Source of the DNA: CADBRN01 sp050944685
GTDB lineage: Bacteria > Bacillota > Clostridia > Lachnospirales > Lachnospiraceae
NCBI GenBank assembly: GCA_050944685.1
Contig: JBMNRP010000001.1
Location: forward strand, 124,001-188,000
Length of the DNA stretch: 64,000 nucleotides
Reading direction: 5' to 3'
The position numbers were made by a program, and so were the translations under genes. The notes beneath the pieces are model-generated. The model made no database searches, was not told where the DNA came from, and worked only from the letters and a program-made list of their open reading frames with translations. Below, one piece after another: positions 35,607 to 43,440 of this stretch. Position 1 is the first letter of the stretch, and the number at the start of each line of letters is the position of its first letter.

Positions 35607-36614
35607 TCAGCTGTTATAGAACGCCGGCTTCTCGACGCTCGCCTCGATCTTCTCGATCGCTCCCGACGTCTGTGCCTTTACCAGGGCATCCGCCGTGATA
35701 GCCGCCAGATATCCGTCCCAGGCGTTCGGTCCGTTGATGACGCCTTTATCCGCCGCGTCAACCCAGTCCTGAACCTCCTGATCGTAAGCATCTTTAAACC
35801 GTACGAAGCAGTCGGTGTCAATCGTGGTGGAGTACGATGCGTTCTTGCGGATGTAGGGATAAGCCGGCATCGGCATCTTGACCACTCCGTCCTCGCAGAC
35901 CACTTCACAGTTGATGTCATACCCGAAGTTGCAGGCAACGAATACTTCAACCTCAATGACGATTCCCTTTTTGGTGCGAAGAAGCATGATCTGCGGATCC
36001 TGCAGTCCTTTGTGTGCGTATTTGGTAACTCTCGGCATGATGACCTGTGCGGAAACATAATCATCATCCGTCAGCCAGTGGAGGACATCGATCTCATGGA
36101 TGGCGGTATCGTCAACTGCCATGCGGGTGTCGTAGCTGTCCGGAACAGACGGATTGCGGTGCGTGCAGTGAAGAACCAGCGGCTCGCCGTACTCTCCGCT
36201 CTTCAGGCATTCCTTAACCTGCTGATACCCTTTGTCATACCTTCTCATGAATCCGAGCTGAATCAGGTGTTTTCCGCTCTCGACTTCGGCCTTGACTACC
36301 TCGAGGCACTCCTCCGCGGTCTTGCAGAGCGGTTTCTCGCAGAAGATTCTCTTCCCGGCCCTGATCGCCTCCAGAAGAGCGTCCTTGTGGGCAAATCCCG
36401 GCGTAACTACAAAGACAGCGTCCACATCCGGGTCATTTATCAGCTGTTTTTCGTCGGTATAAACCTTCGCTCCGCAGATGGCGGCAGCCGCTTTCGCGCT
36501 CTCTTCGAATACATCGCAGACCGCGACAACTTCGGCCCCCTGGGTTTTCTGGGTAAGCCTCTTGATATGATCCTTTCCCATGCCGCCGCAGCCTATAACA
36601 CCTACTCTTAACAT
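35607..36614 (-). CDS. iolG: Inositol 2-dehydrogenase-like Gfo/Idh/MocA protein
   Basis: Oxidises myo-inositol to 2-keto-inositol (scyllo-inosose) with NAD in the family. The 335 residues start at the Rossmann loop RVGVIGCGGMGKDHI. The catalytic Lys is in FCEKPLCK; the C-terminal domain shows FMRRYDKGY and the active-site motif DTAIHEIDVLHWL, typical of IolG. GGAGG lies six bases before the ATG. First gene of the operon iolG-permeases-binding protein-ATPase. Its promoter contains a GTGCAC operator inside the spacer, so control by the LacI protein is likely. Other cyclitol or sugar substrates cannot be excluded. Confidence 0.82.
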   Translation of the reverse strand: MLRVGVIGCGGMGKDHIKRLTQKTQGAEVVAVCDVFEESAKAAAAICGAKVYTDEKQLINDPDVDAVFVVTPGFAHKDALLEAIRAGKRIFCEKPLCKTAEECLEVVKAEVESGKHLIQLGFMRRYDKGYQQVKECLKSGEYGEPLVLHCTHRNPSVPDSYDTRMAVDDTAIHEIDVLHWLTDDDYVSAQVIMPRVTKYAHKGLQDPQIMLLRTKKGIVIEVEVFVACNFGYDINCEVVCEDGVVKMPMPAYPYIRKNASYSTTIDTDCFVRFKDAYDQEVQDWVDAADKGVINGPNAWDGYLAAITADALVKAQTSGAIEKIEASVEKPAFYNS

Positions 36615-36693
36615 TTCCTACCTCCGTAATAAATTCCTGGCAATTAATCTCATTTGCTTTTCTACCAGTCAGCTTTTTTGCTGATCTGTTGTA

Positions 36694-36723
36694 ATCATAT
36701 CACTTGCGTGCACGCGTCCGCAA
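36694..36723 (-). promoter_or_regulatory. iolG operon promoter with internal LacI-type operator
   Basis: Minus strand TTGCGG, 18 bases, TATGAT. The palindrome TGCGTGCACGCG (core 36708-36713) fills the spacer, so a bound repressor would block RNA polymerase. Confidence 0.75.
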
Positions 36724-36897
36724 TTGATATTTTGTACGATATTGCGGTAAATTTTTCGTTAAGATTCACTGAATCTTTATTTTTTGTTAATTATTTGTCG
36801 TTTTTCGGCGAAAAAACAGGAATTTTTGGCAATATTGGGTAACTTTAAGCAAGATTGATGCATTTCGCGGAATAACCGAGTTTCCGAAAAACAGTAT

Positions 36898-36926
36898 CTC
36901 ACGTGCACGCATCGGGTGCACGCACT
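36898..36926. promoter_or_regulatory. Two adjacent LacI-type operators
   Basis: Cores GTGCAC at 36903-36908 and 36916-36921, centres 13 bases apart and about 195-208 bases from the iolG operator. The first has the full TGCGTGCACGTGA form. They may allow DNA looping to the iolG site or control the plus-strand gene at 37099. Confidence 0.65.
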
Positions 36927-37098
36927 TCTCATAAAAATTCGACAATAATGAAAGAAACCGGAATCCCCGCTTTCACGTGAAAATTGATAATGGGGCAATT
37001 TTGCGGTGGAAATCCTCTCCGATTTAGGGTACACTTGGAACAGGCATACAGTTCCGGCAGCTCCTCCGTATCAGGACCGCCGGCACGGGAGGGTTGAA

Positions 37099-37452
37099 AT
37101 GAACAGTAACAGTATTAATGATATCTGCAACATTACGCTTGTCATATTAGGCATCTATCTCGGAATCCTCGTGGTAAAGGCAAAAAACACCGGCGCCGTG
37201 AACGATGCTCTTCTCTGGGACCGGACGAAAACCTTCGATCAGTGCAGAGATAAAGAAGGGTATATCAGCTATCTCTACCCCCGCGGTCTGATCTGCGCGG
37301 CTCTCGTCGCCGGAGCAGGTGTTCTCGGATTCATTCTGGAGGCGTTGAATGTTTCGGACTGGTCCGCCTATTTCATCATTCTCGGCGTGACGATGTTCAC
37401 CATCATTTTCTATGTCTATATCATCAGAAAAGCCATGAATACCTATTACTGA
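37099..37452 (+). CDS. Small three-helix membrane protein
   Basis: The ATG at 37099 follows GGAGGG at six bases and gives 117 residues. Three hydrophobic helices lie at about residues 10-27, 62-82 and 90-112, with a polar loop DALLWDRTKTFDQCRDKEG between helices 1 and 2. Not recognised. It is placed in the sugar island but followed at once by a terminator, so it is a single-gene unit that may be read from the operator region upstream. Confidence 0.7.
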   Translation: MNSNSINDICNITLVILGIYLGILVVKAKNTGAVNDALLWDRTKTFDQCRDKEGYISYLYPRGLICAALVAGAGVLGFILEALNVSDWSAYFIILGVTMFTIIFYVYIIRKAMNTYY

Positions 37453-37487
37453 GAGCGAATTGTAAATAGTTCTTTTCTTGAATTTCC

Positions 37488-37531
37488 GCTGCCCCTGACA
37501 TTATAATGAAATGTCCGCGGGCAGCTTTTTT
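37488..37531 (+). terminator. Rho-independent terminator
   Basis: GCTGCCC/GGGCAGC with inner GACATT/AATGTC, followed by T6, only 39 bases before the mgtE start. Confidence 0.85.
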
Positions 37532-37569
37532 GTTCCGCGATCATCCAGGAAAAGGAGGAACGGCTTCTC

Positions 37570-38943
37570 ATGGAAAATGCACTGCTTAAAGAAGAAGAAC
37601 GCGAAGAACAACTCCTTCAGTCCCTTCGGAAAATAATTGAAAAGCGGGATGCGGACGAACTTTCCGCTTTTTTTGACGAGCTGAATCCGGTTGATTTCGC
37701 CCGCGCGGCCTCCGAGCTGGACGATGATGAGCTGAAAAAGCTCTCTCCTCTTCTCGATGACGACGAGCTTGCCTCCCTGATGGAGGAGTCGGAAGACGAC
37801 GACCGGATCCGGATTGCGAGAACGCTGGACAACCACCGTCTTCTCACCGCTTTTGAATATATGCAGAAGGATGATATCGTCGATATGCTCGGCGACTTCC
37901 CCATCGGCAGGCGCAAGGACGTGATCAATCTGATGAAGGCGGATGACCGCCGCATCATCAACACTCTCCTTCAGTACCCGGAAGATTCCGCCGGCGGGCT
38001 GATGACTACCGCCTATATCGCCCTTCGGAATACCCTGACGGTCTCCGCCGGGCTGGAAAAAATCCGCGAGATCGGCCCGAAAACAGAGGTAATCGAGACT
38101 ATCTTCATCATTAATGACAAGCGTCAGCTGATCGGATTCTGTGATCTGCGCGATCTGCTCACGGCTCCGAAATCCCGCCTGCTGTCCTCCATCATGAACG
38201 AAAACGTTATCACGGTGCAGCCGGAGGCAGACCAGGAGGAGACCGCCCGCCTCGTTTCCAAATACGATCTGACCGCTCTTCCTGTCGTCAGCAGGACGAA
38301 CCAGATTCTCGGAATCATCACAGTCGACGATGTGATCGACGTCATCGTCGAGGAGTACGACGAAGATATTCTTCAGATGGCAGGCGTCTCAAAGGAAGAA
38401 AAAATCGATACGACGCTCGGGGAATCCATCCGCATGCGCCTTCCCTGGCTTCTGATCAATCTGGTGACCGCTTTTCTCGCCTCCTGGGTCGTCAAGCTCT
38501 TCGAGGACACGATTTCGCAGGTCGTCGCCCTGTCCGCCATCATGACGATCGTCAGCGGAATGGGAGGCAACGCAGGCACCCAGACCATGTCCATCCTGGT
38601 CCGGGAGATCTCGCAGAAGCATCTGAAATTTTCCGACTGCGTCCGGCCTTTCCTGAAGGAAATTGCCCTGGGCGTCATCGACGGAGCGGCCACCGGAGGG
38701 GTCACGGCAGCAGTTGTCTGTGCCGTTTACGGAAATCTCTTTCTCGGCCTGATCACCCTTCTGGCAATGATCGGAAACCTGGTGATCGCCGGCGTATTCG
38801 GTTTTCTGGTCCCCGTGTTTCTCGAAAAAATTCACGCGGATCCCGCCATCGCGTCTTCCATATTCGTCACAACCGCGACCGATGTGCTGGGTTTCTTCAT
38901 CTTTCTCGGGCTGGCCGAAGTCTTTCTCCGTTATCTTACCTGA
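37570..38943 (+). CDS. mgtE: Magnesium transporter MgtE
   Basis: A 457-residue Mg2+ channel. Domains in order: acidic superhelical MgtE_N (with FFDELNPVDFARAASELDDDE), two CBS domains (VIETIFIINDKRQLIG and the ALPVVSRTNQILGIITVDDV repeat), the plug helix and five membrane helices beginning near PWLLINLV. The conserved channel motifs SGMGGNAGTQ and the Asp in TTATDVLGFF are present. AAGGAGG precedes the ATG by about ten bases. There is no room for an M-box riboswitch between the preceding terminator and the gene. Confidence 0.95.
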   Translation: MENALLKEEEREEQLLQSLRKIIEKRDADELSAFFDELNPVDFARAASELDDDELKKLSPLLDDDELASLMEESEDDDRIRIARTLDNHRLLTAFEYMQKDDIVDMLGDFPIGRRKDVINLMKADDRRIINTLLQYPEDSAGGLMTTAYIALRNTLTVSAGLEKIREIGPKTEVIETIFIINDKRQLIGFCDLRDLLTAPKSRLLSSIMNENVITVQPEADQEETARLVSKYDLTALPVVSRTNQILGIITVDDVIDVIVEEYDEDILQMAGVSKEEKIDTTLGESIRMRLPWLLINLVTAFLASWVVKLFEDTISQVVALSAIMTIVSGMGGNAGTQTMSILVREISQKHLKFSDCVRPFLKEIALGVIDGAATGGVTAAVVCAVYGNLFLGLITLLAMIGNLVIAGVFGFLVPVFLEKIHADPAIASSIFVTTATDVLGFFIFLGLAEVFLRYLT

Positions 38944-39251
38944 TATCGTCCGTTTTCCGGACAGACGCGGAAACAGATGCGGACATTTCCCCCGAAAATC
39001 CGCCGTCTGCCCCCGGCAAAAACTCCCCTGTGTGATAAAACAGGGGAAATTTCACCAAAAACAAAGCGAAAGTATAGGCAGAATTCCAAGTTGCGTGCAC
39101 GTGAACGCAGTGGTAAAATCAACTTCAGAGACAGGAACTGACAGCAAGATTCATCTAAACTGTCCGGTTCCGGGCAAAACAGTTCACCGCTCCTGCGGGA
39201 ACAGCAGCTGCAAACATCCATCAATGCACAATTAAAGGGAAAGGATAAAAC
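38944..39251. other. Intergenic region mgtE / iolI
   Basis: Holds a CCCCTGT/ACAGGGG hairpin at 39025-39046 (weak terminator), the iolI promoter-operator and about 130 bases of leader. No gene. Confidence 0.6.
39091..39119 (+). promoter_or_regulatory. iolI promoter overlapping a LacI-type operator
   Basis: TTGCGT, 17 bases, TAAAAT. The -35 is part of the operator TGCGTGCACGTGA (core 39095-39100), the same 13-mer as at the LacI gene itself. Confidence 0.78.
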
Positions 39252-40115
39252 ATGAAAATCGGATTTAATGAGGCAAACAGCAAAGGCTGTGCAAACCACA
39301 CCGTAATGCAGGATCTTGAGTACTGCGACAAGTATGGATTTGATTTCATCGACATCCAGTCGGAATGTCTGGACAGAGATCTCAAAAAGGGGATCGTCAC
39401 CCTGGAACAGGTCGGTGAATTTTTCAAGTCGCATCATCTGAAAATGCTTTCCTATAACGCTCTGGTCGCTTTCAACATGAAACAGACCCAGGCGGAAAAA
39501 GATGCCGTCATGGCTGAGCTTGATGAGGATATTAAGAGATGTGAGATCTTCGGCTGCAAGACGATTGTCGTCGTTCCGAGCTGGGATATCAAGGTCGACG
39601 CAACCAGAGGAGAAATCCGCAGGGATGCGGTCGCTGTTCTGAAGGAAATGGTCAAAAAAGTAGAGCCTCACGGAATCCGCCTTTCTCTCGAATTCTGCGG
39701 AGCCCCGACCATGACCATCAACCGCTTCGAGGATGCGTACGCCATCGTGAATGAGGTCGGATCGCCGCTCGTCGGACTGACCCTGGATCAGTATCACTTC
39801 CACGCAATGGCTTCCGGATGGGATGCGCTGGAGAAGGCTGACGGAAAGAAGATCTTTATCTGGCACCTGAACGGCATGGAGGATATGCCCTGCGGCGCCA
39901 CCTACAATACCGACGCGAAGCGTCTGTGGCCGGGAGATCCGGCAGACTGCCTGGATCAGAAGCGCTATGCGGACACCCTGAAGAAAATCGGTTTCGAAGG
40001 TGACTGCTGCACGATCGAAATCTTCCGTCCGGAATATTGGGAAATGAATCAGGAAGATAACGTAAAGAAATCCGCTGAGGTGACGAAGGCACACGTCGCC
40101 AAATACTGCGGCTGA
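39252..40115 (+). CDS. iolI: 2-keto-myo-inositol isomerase (IolI)
   Basis: Interconverts 2-keto-myo-inositol and 1-keto-D-chiro-inositol in Bacillus. The 287-residue TIM barrel matches IolI closely along its length as I remember it: MKIGFNEA at the start, FKSHHLKMLSYNALVAFN, LTLDQYHFHAM, DGKKIFIWHLNGMEDMP, RLWPG and EIFRPEYW. The metal ligands Glu (SLEFCG), Asp (LDQYH), His (WHLNG) and Glu (TIEIFRP) are present. AAAGGA precedes the ATG by about eight bases. It is separated from the rest of the island by mgtE but shares the operator sequence. Confidence 0.88.
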   Translation: MKIGFNEANSKGCANHTVMQDLEYCDKYGFDFIDIQSECLDRDLKKGIVTLEQVGEFFKSHHLKMLSYNALVAFNMKQTQAEKDAVMAELDEDIKRCEIFGCKTIVVVPSWDIKVDATRGEIRRDAVAVLKEMVKKVEPHGIRLSLEFCGAPTMTINRFEDAYAIVNEVGSPLVGLTLDQYHFHAMASGWDALEKADGKKIFIWHLNGMEDMPCGATYNTDAKRLWPGDPADCLDQKRYADTLKKIGFEGDCCTIEIFRPEYWEMNQEDNVKKSAEVTKAHVAKYCG

Positions 40116-40151
40116 TTCTGTTAATTACTACTACTTTCTTTTCCATAAATA

Positions 40152-40208
40152 GCCCGGCCATCCCTTTCGCCGAACGCAACATCGGCGAAAGGGATGGCCG
40201 GGCACTTT
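40152..40208. terminator. Very stable bidirectional terminator
   Basis: A perfect 21-base stem (40152-40172 with 40183-40203) followed by ACTTTTT, between convergent iolI and the activase gene. Confidence 0.92.
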
Positions 40209-40242
40209 TTGCAATACCCTGAATGAATTCAGCGGATCGCCG

Positions 40243-41244
40243 TCATTTTTTCCGGCAGATCGTCAGAATCCGTCTCGCATTTTCCAGCCGCTCTTCACTC
40301 GGCGGCTCCACCCCTTTCAGAGGGAACTGTATCCCCAGTTTCTCCCACTGGTCGGTCCCTTCTGTGTGATAGGGATAGACATCGAGTCTCCGGACATTGG
40401 AGAGGGTATCAACGAATGCTTTTGTCTTCTTCAGGTAGTAATCCCGGTCAATCCGGCCGCTCTTATCGGCAACCGGAACATCGTCTGTAAGGCCGGGAAC
40501 GAGAACATACCGGATAATGACCGGTTTATGAATTCTGTCCAGATACCGGAACATCTCCAGAACGGATTCATTGCTCCTCCCCGTCATTTCCCGGTGTATT
40601 TCCGGATCGATATGCTTGATGTCAGCCACTACCAGATCCGTGCAGGTCATCAGCTCCTGAAATCGTTCGAACCAGGGGCCTTCTGACTGAAAGGGCTCTC
40701 CGGTGGTGTGGAGGCAGGTATAAATATGTTTCTGCCCGGCCTTCCGCATCAGGTCAACCAGAAAATCGATCTGCAGAAGCGGTTCTCCTCCTGCCACCAC
40801 GATTCCTCCGGCTCCCTCTTCCCGGGAGGGCCTTTTTCGGAAATCCCTGCTGCGAAGCGCGATCTCCAGCACTCTGTCCGCCGTCATCCACTTCGTATCC
40901 GGTGATTCGGCACTCCAGCTGCTCACATCGTGGCAGTAGCAGCACCGCATGTGACACCCCTGGATGAAAACGGCAAGCTGGGTTTCACCGCCGGTCTCCC
41001 GGAAAGTCTTTATCGCGTGGACACGGCCGAAGGGAACGGATCCGGCTGCGCCGGAAATTTCTCTTCTCTCATGTACGGCTGTGCTGTTCAGATAGGAAGG
41101 AAGTTCTCTCGTGGCAGACGGCCGAAAATACATCTGTCTTCCGGCCCTTCTCAACGCGGCCATTTCCTCCTCCGGTACGGCAGATCGCCTGTCATTGCGG
41201 AAACGTTGTGGGTCATTAACTGAAGAATACTGACTCAGATCCAT
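40243..41244 (-). CDS. Pyruvate formate-lyase activating-type radical SAM enzyme
   Basis: Generates a glycyl radical on a partner enzyme using S-adenosylmethionine. The 4Fe-4S motif C97-x3-C101-x2-C104 sits in FIQGCHMRCCYCHD; the SAM-binding GGEPLLQ and the VADIKH strand follow, as in PflA. About 65 residues precede the usual PflA start (GSVPFGRVHAIKTF). The ATG at 41244 has AGGAG nine bases upstream and a consensus promoter, so the extension is real and not a misread start. No glycyl radical enzyme gene lies in the window, so the partner is encoded elsewhere. PflA is the closest match. Confidence 0.87.
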   Translation of the reverse strand: MDLSQYSSVNDPQRFRNDRRSAVPEEEMAALRRAGRQMYFRPSATRELPSYLNSTAVHERREISGAAGSVPFGRVHAIKTFRETGGETQLAVFIQGCHMRCCYCHDVSSWSAESPDTKWMTADRVLEIALRSRDFRKRPSREEGAGGIVVAGGEPLLQIDFLVDLMRKAGQKHIYTCLHTTGEPFQSEGPWFERFQELMTCTDLVVADIKHIDPEIHREMTGRSNESVLEMFRYLDRIHKPVIIRYVLVPGLTDDVPVADKSGRIDRDYYLKKTKAFVDTLSNVRRLDVYPYHTEGTDQWEKLGIQFPLKGVEPPSEERLENARRILTICRKK

Positions 41245-41585
41245 TTTTCAGACTCCTGAAGAAATAAAAAACGGCCTAAACCCGATACACCGTGATACCG
41301 TTGGGATCCTGATTTACTATAATATTATCTGCTGTAAAGTTGATTGTCAACTTACTTGCTATAAAAAATGACCGTTCATTTTCGGGCAAACTTTTTTTCA
41401 ACCTGCCATTCCGATTTCAGAAAAAACAGCAGGTACCATTAACTCATCACACGAAAGGAGCCGAAACGGTTTCCGAAACGGATGTTTACGTCACCTTGCT
41501 CCGGGTGTAAAATATTCAAAATCAGAGAAAACAGATCCGATGCAGTATCGGTTCAGGCAGCGCATGGCAGGACGGAGTCGGCAGT
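41245..41585. other. Divergent intergenic region activase / TerB gene
   Basis: AT-rich, holding the activase promoter and the leader of the TerB gene. No further gene was seen; short open frames here lack ribosome binding sites. Confidence 0.6.
41322..41350 (-). promoter_or_regulatory. Consensus promoter of the activase gene
   Basis: Minus strand TTGACA, 17 bases, TAATAT, about 80 bases before the start. It is one of the strongest promoters in the window. Confidence 0.85.
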
Positions 41586-43388
41586 ATGGCGGAAAATGAA
41601 CGGAAAATCAATACCGGAAAGGACAGGAAAAAGGAAGAGACCGTCCGCTTCACGTCCGGGTACTCCGATATCCCTCTGGACTTCGGAAGCGGCCAGTTAC
41701 GGGATCAAACCGGCGACGAGCCGCCGGTTCCCCCGGAAATCCGCCGCATGAGAGCGCTGGCTCCCACAGGCTTTGCTTCCGCCTCGCAGCGTGAGCTGCA
41801 TTTTTATATCCAGGGAAAACTGATGGCGGACTATGAGGATGATTATGAATTCCGCGGAAGATTTCTCCGCTACTACCCGACCTACCAGACCATGAATGTC
41901 AGCCAGCTGAGGGGATACTTCTCCTGGCGCACCCGCTGGCACGCCCTGGAGAAGATTCTTCTTCCGGAAAGCAAAGAGGCGGAACATCCTGTCGCTTCAG
42001 CGGATTCCGGGGACCGGAAAATTCTCCCCCTCCCGACCGAGAATGACGTGGAGCGTTTCCTTTCCTTCGCTTATCTTTACGCGTACGAACTGATCTGCGG
42101 AATCGGAACGTCTTCGCCGGAGGAAGGATATCAGAAGCTCCTGCTCCTGAAACGTCTCATAGGAAAATACGACGCCCGGTTCCGGACTCACCTCTCCCAT
42201 TGGCTGAATGATTATGTCGTCTATTACAATATGGATTCCTCGCTGATCCGCAGCGGAGATTCCGATGACCTGAACGCCGCGATGGAACTGCTCTCCGGCT
42301 TTGAAAAAGACTGTATCCGGGAATCCGACGAAAAAGAACGCCGTCAGCATCTCCTGAAAAGACACAAAAAACCGGCTTCGGGTTTTCCGATTGACCAGCT
42401 CCCAGAGAGTACCGCCGCAGAAGAAAACGGGAGAAGCCCGGAAAAGCGCGCGGAAACGGCGCAGGATGATCACCGGATATTTGACGCGATCGCGAAGCTC
42501 TCGGCAAAGGATCCGAAAAAGTCTCCGTTTTATAAAAAGCACCCGGAAGATCTGGAAACGGTGATTATCCGATCCTACGCCGAAATCTGCCGGTTTTACT
42601 ATCGGAACGGCAAGCATATGCTCCTGGAGCAGGCGTACGGAAGCAAGGGGCATTACCCGTACCGTCTGTTTGAATCCGCGGTGTTCTACGATCACCTGAA
42701 ATATAAGAATTACGAATACGCGGCGGATGATTTCCGGACATTCCGCTGCAAAAACGGAGTCTGGACATGCGAACGGTATCTGATCTCGGACCGGAAAAGT
42801 CCCATGTTCGGGCAGATCTGTCACGAGGCGGACCGGCTGATGCGCGACCGCTGTTCGTTCGGACACCCCCTCAGGAAACAGCTGAGAAGCACCGTACTTT
42901 CCGAGATTATCACCCGGACCGTCGATTCCTTTCTGGCGGAAAAGAAAGAAGCTGCCCGCCCGGACGTCCATATCGACCTCAGTCATCTGGAGGCAATCCG
43001 GCGCGACGCCGCCCACACGCAGGACCAGCTGATCATCGGCGAAGAAAATCTTCTGCCCTCCGCAGAAAAAAATCCGCTTTTCGGAGCGGAGCCGGTTTCC
43101 GCTCCCGGTGAATTTCCGGCCGTCCCACCGGACGCACCCCCTTCGGAAACGACAAAAGCGTCCATCCTTTCACCCGTCCAGGCAGGATTTCTCCGGCTGC
43201 TTCTCGAAAACGGAAACTGGCAGGAATTCCTGAACGGGCATCCCGAGGTTCTGTCCGTCTCGATTCTCGCGGATTCGATCAATGAGGCTCTCATGGACGA
43301 AATCGGGGATACCGTCATCGAAATGGACGGAGATACGCCCTCGGTCATTGAGGATTACCGGGAAGACGTCGCTGCCCTTCTGCCATAA
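41586..43388 (+). CDS. TerB-N/TerB-C domain protein
   Basis: A 600-residue protein. After a polar N-terminal 55 residues comes a TerB-N type region (LHFYIQGKLMADYEDDYEFRG... YPTYQTMNVSQLRGYFSWR, where proteins of this group have the RYFSWR signature). A charged linker (about 260-300) follows, then the middle helical region and a TerB-C domain at the end (SPVQAGFLRLLLENGNWQEF... SILADSINEALMDEIGDTV). Such proteins occur with helicases and P-loop ATPases in predicted DNA-processing systems; no enzymatic residues are known. GGAG lies eight bases before the ATG. It converges on the helicase gene 52 bases away, the other two genes of the module being on the minus strand. Confidence 0.87.
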   Translation: MAENERKINTGKDRKKEETVRFTSGYSDIPLDFGSGQLRDQTGDEPPVPPEIRRMRALAPTGFASASQRELHFYIQGKLMADYEDDYEFRGRFLRYYPTYQTMNVSQLRGYFSWRTRWHALEKILLPESKEAEHPVASADSGDRKILPLPTENDVERFLSFAYLYAYELICGIGTSSPEEGYQKLLLLKRLIGKYDARFRTHLSHWLNDYVVYYNMDSSLIRSGDSDDLNAAMELLSGFEKDCIRESDEKERRQHLLKRHKKPASGFPIDQLPESTAAEENGRSPEKRAETAQDDHRIFDAIAKLSAKDPKKSPFYKKHPEDLETVIIRSYAEICRFYYRNGKHMLLEQAYGSKGHYPYRLFESAVFYDHLKYKNYEYAADDFRTFRCKNGVWTCERYLISDRKSPMFGQICHEADRLMRDRCSFGHPLRKQLRSTVLSEIITRTVDSFLAEKKEAARPDVHIDLSHLEAIRRDAAHTQDQLIIGEENLLPSAEKNPLFGAEPVSAPGEFPAVPPDAPPSETTKASILSPVQAGFLRLLLENGNWQEFLNGHPEVLSVSILADSINEALMDEIGDTVIEMDGDTPSVIEDYREDVAALLP

Positions 43389-43416
43389 AAGCAGAAAAAC
43401 AGCGACGTCTTTTTTC
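43363..43416 (+). terminator. Terminator whose loop holds the TerB stop codon
   Basis: AAGACGTCGCTG (43363-43374) pairs perfectly with CAGCGACGTCTT (43400-43411), with an inner TTCTGC/GCAGAA stem and a following T-run. The TAA stop lies inside the loop, so the hairpin cannot form until the ribosome has left. Confidence 0.9.
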
Positions 43417-43440
43417 TTCCGCTCCGGATTTTTTCCCGCA

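Larger units (their letters stand above)
36615..37098. other. Divergent regulatory region iolG / membrane protein
   Basis: About 480 AT-rich bases with no gene. It holds the iolG promoter, three operators and the leader of the downstream membrane-protein gene. Confidence 0.6.

Noticed and set aside
24846..36614. C-glycoside deglycosylation cluster (Gfo/Idh oxidase plus TIM-barrel lyase)
   Set aside because: The known C-deglycosidases need a small beta subunit of about 140 residues, which is absent, and iolI and iolG fit the inositol families better.
37453..37569. M-box magnesium riboswitch upstream of mgtE
   Set aside because: Only about 115 bases separate mgtE from the preceding gene, and they are filled by that gene's terminator; no M-box core is visible.
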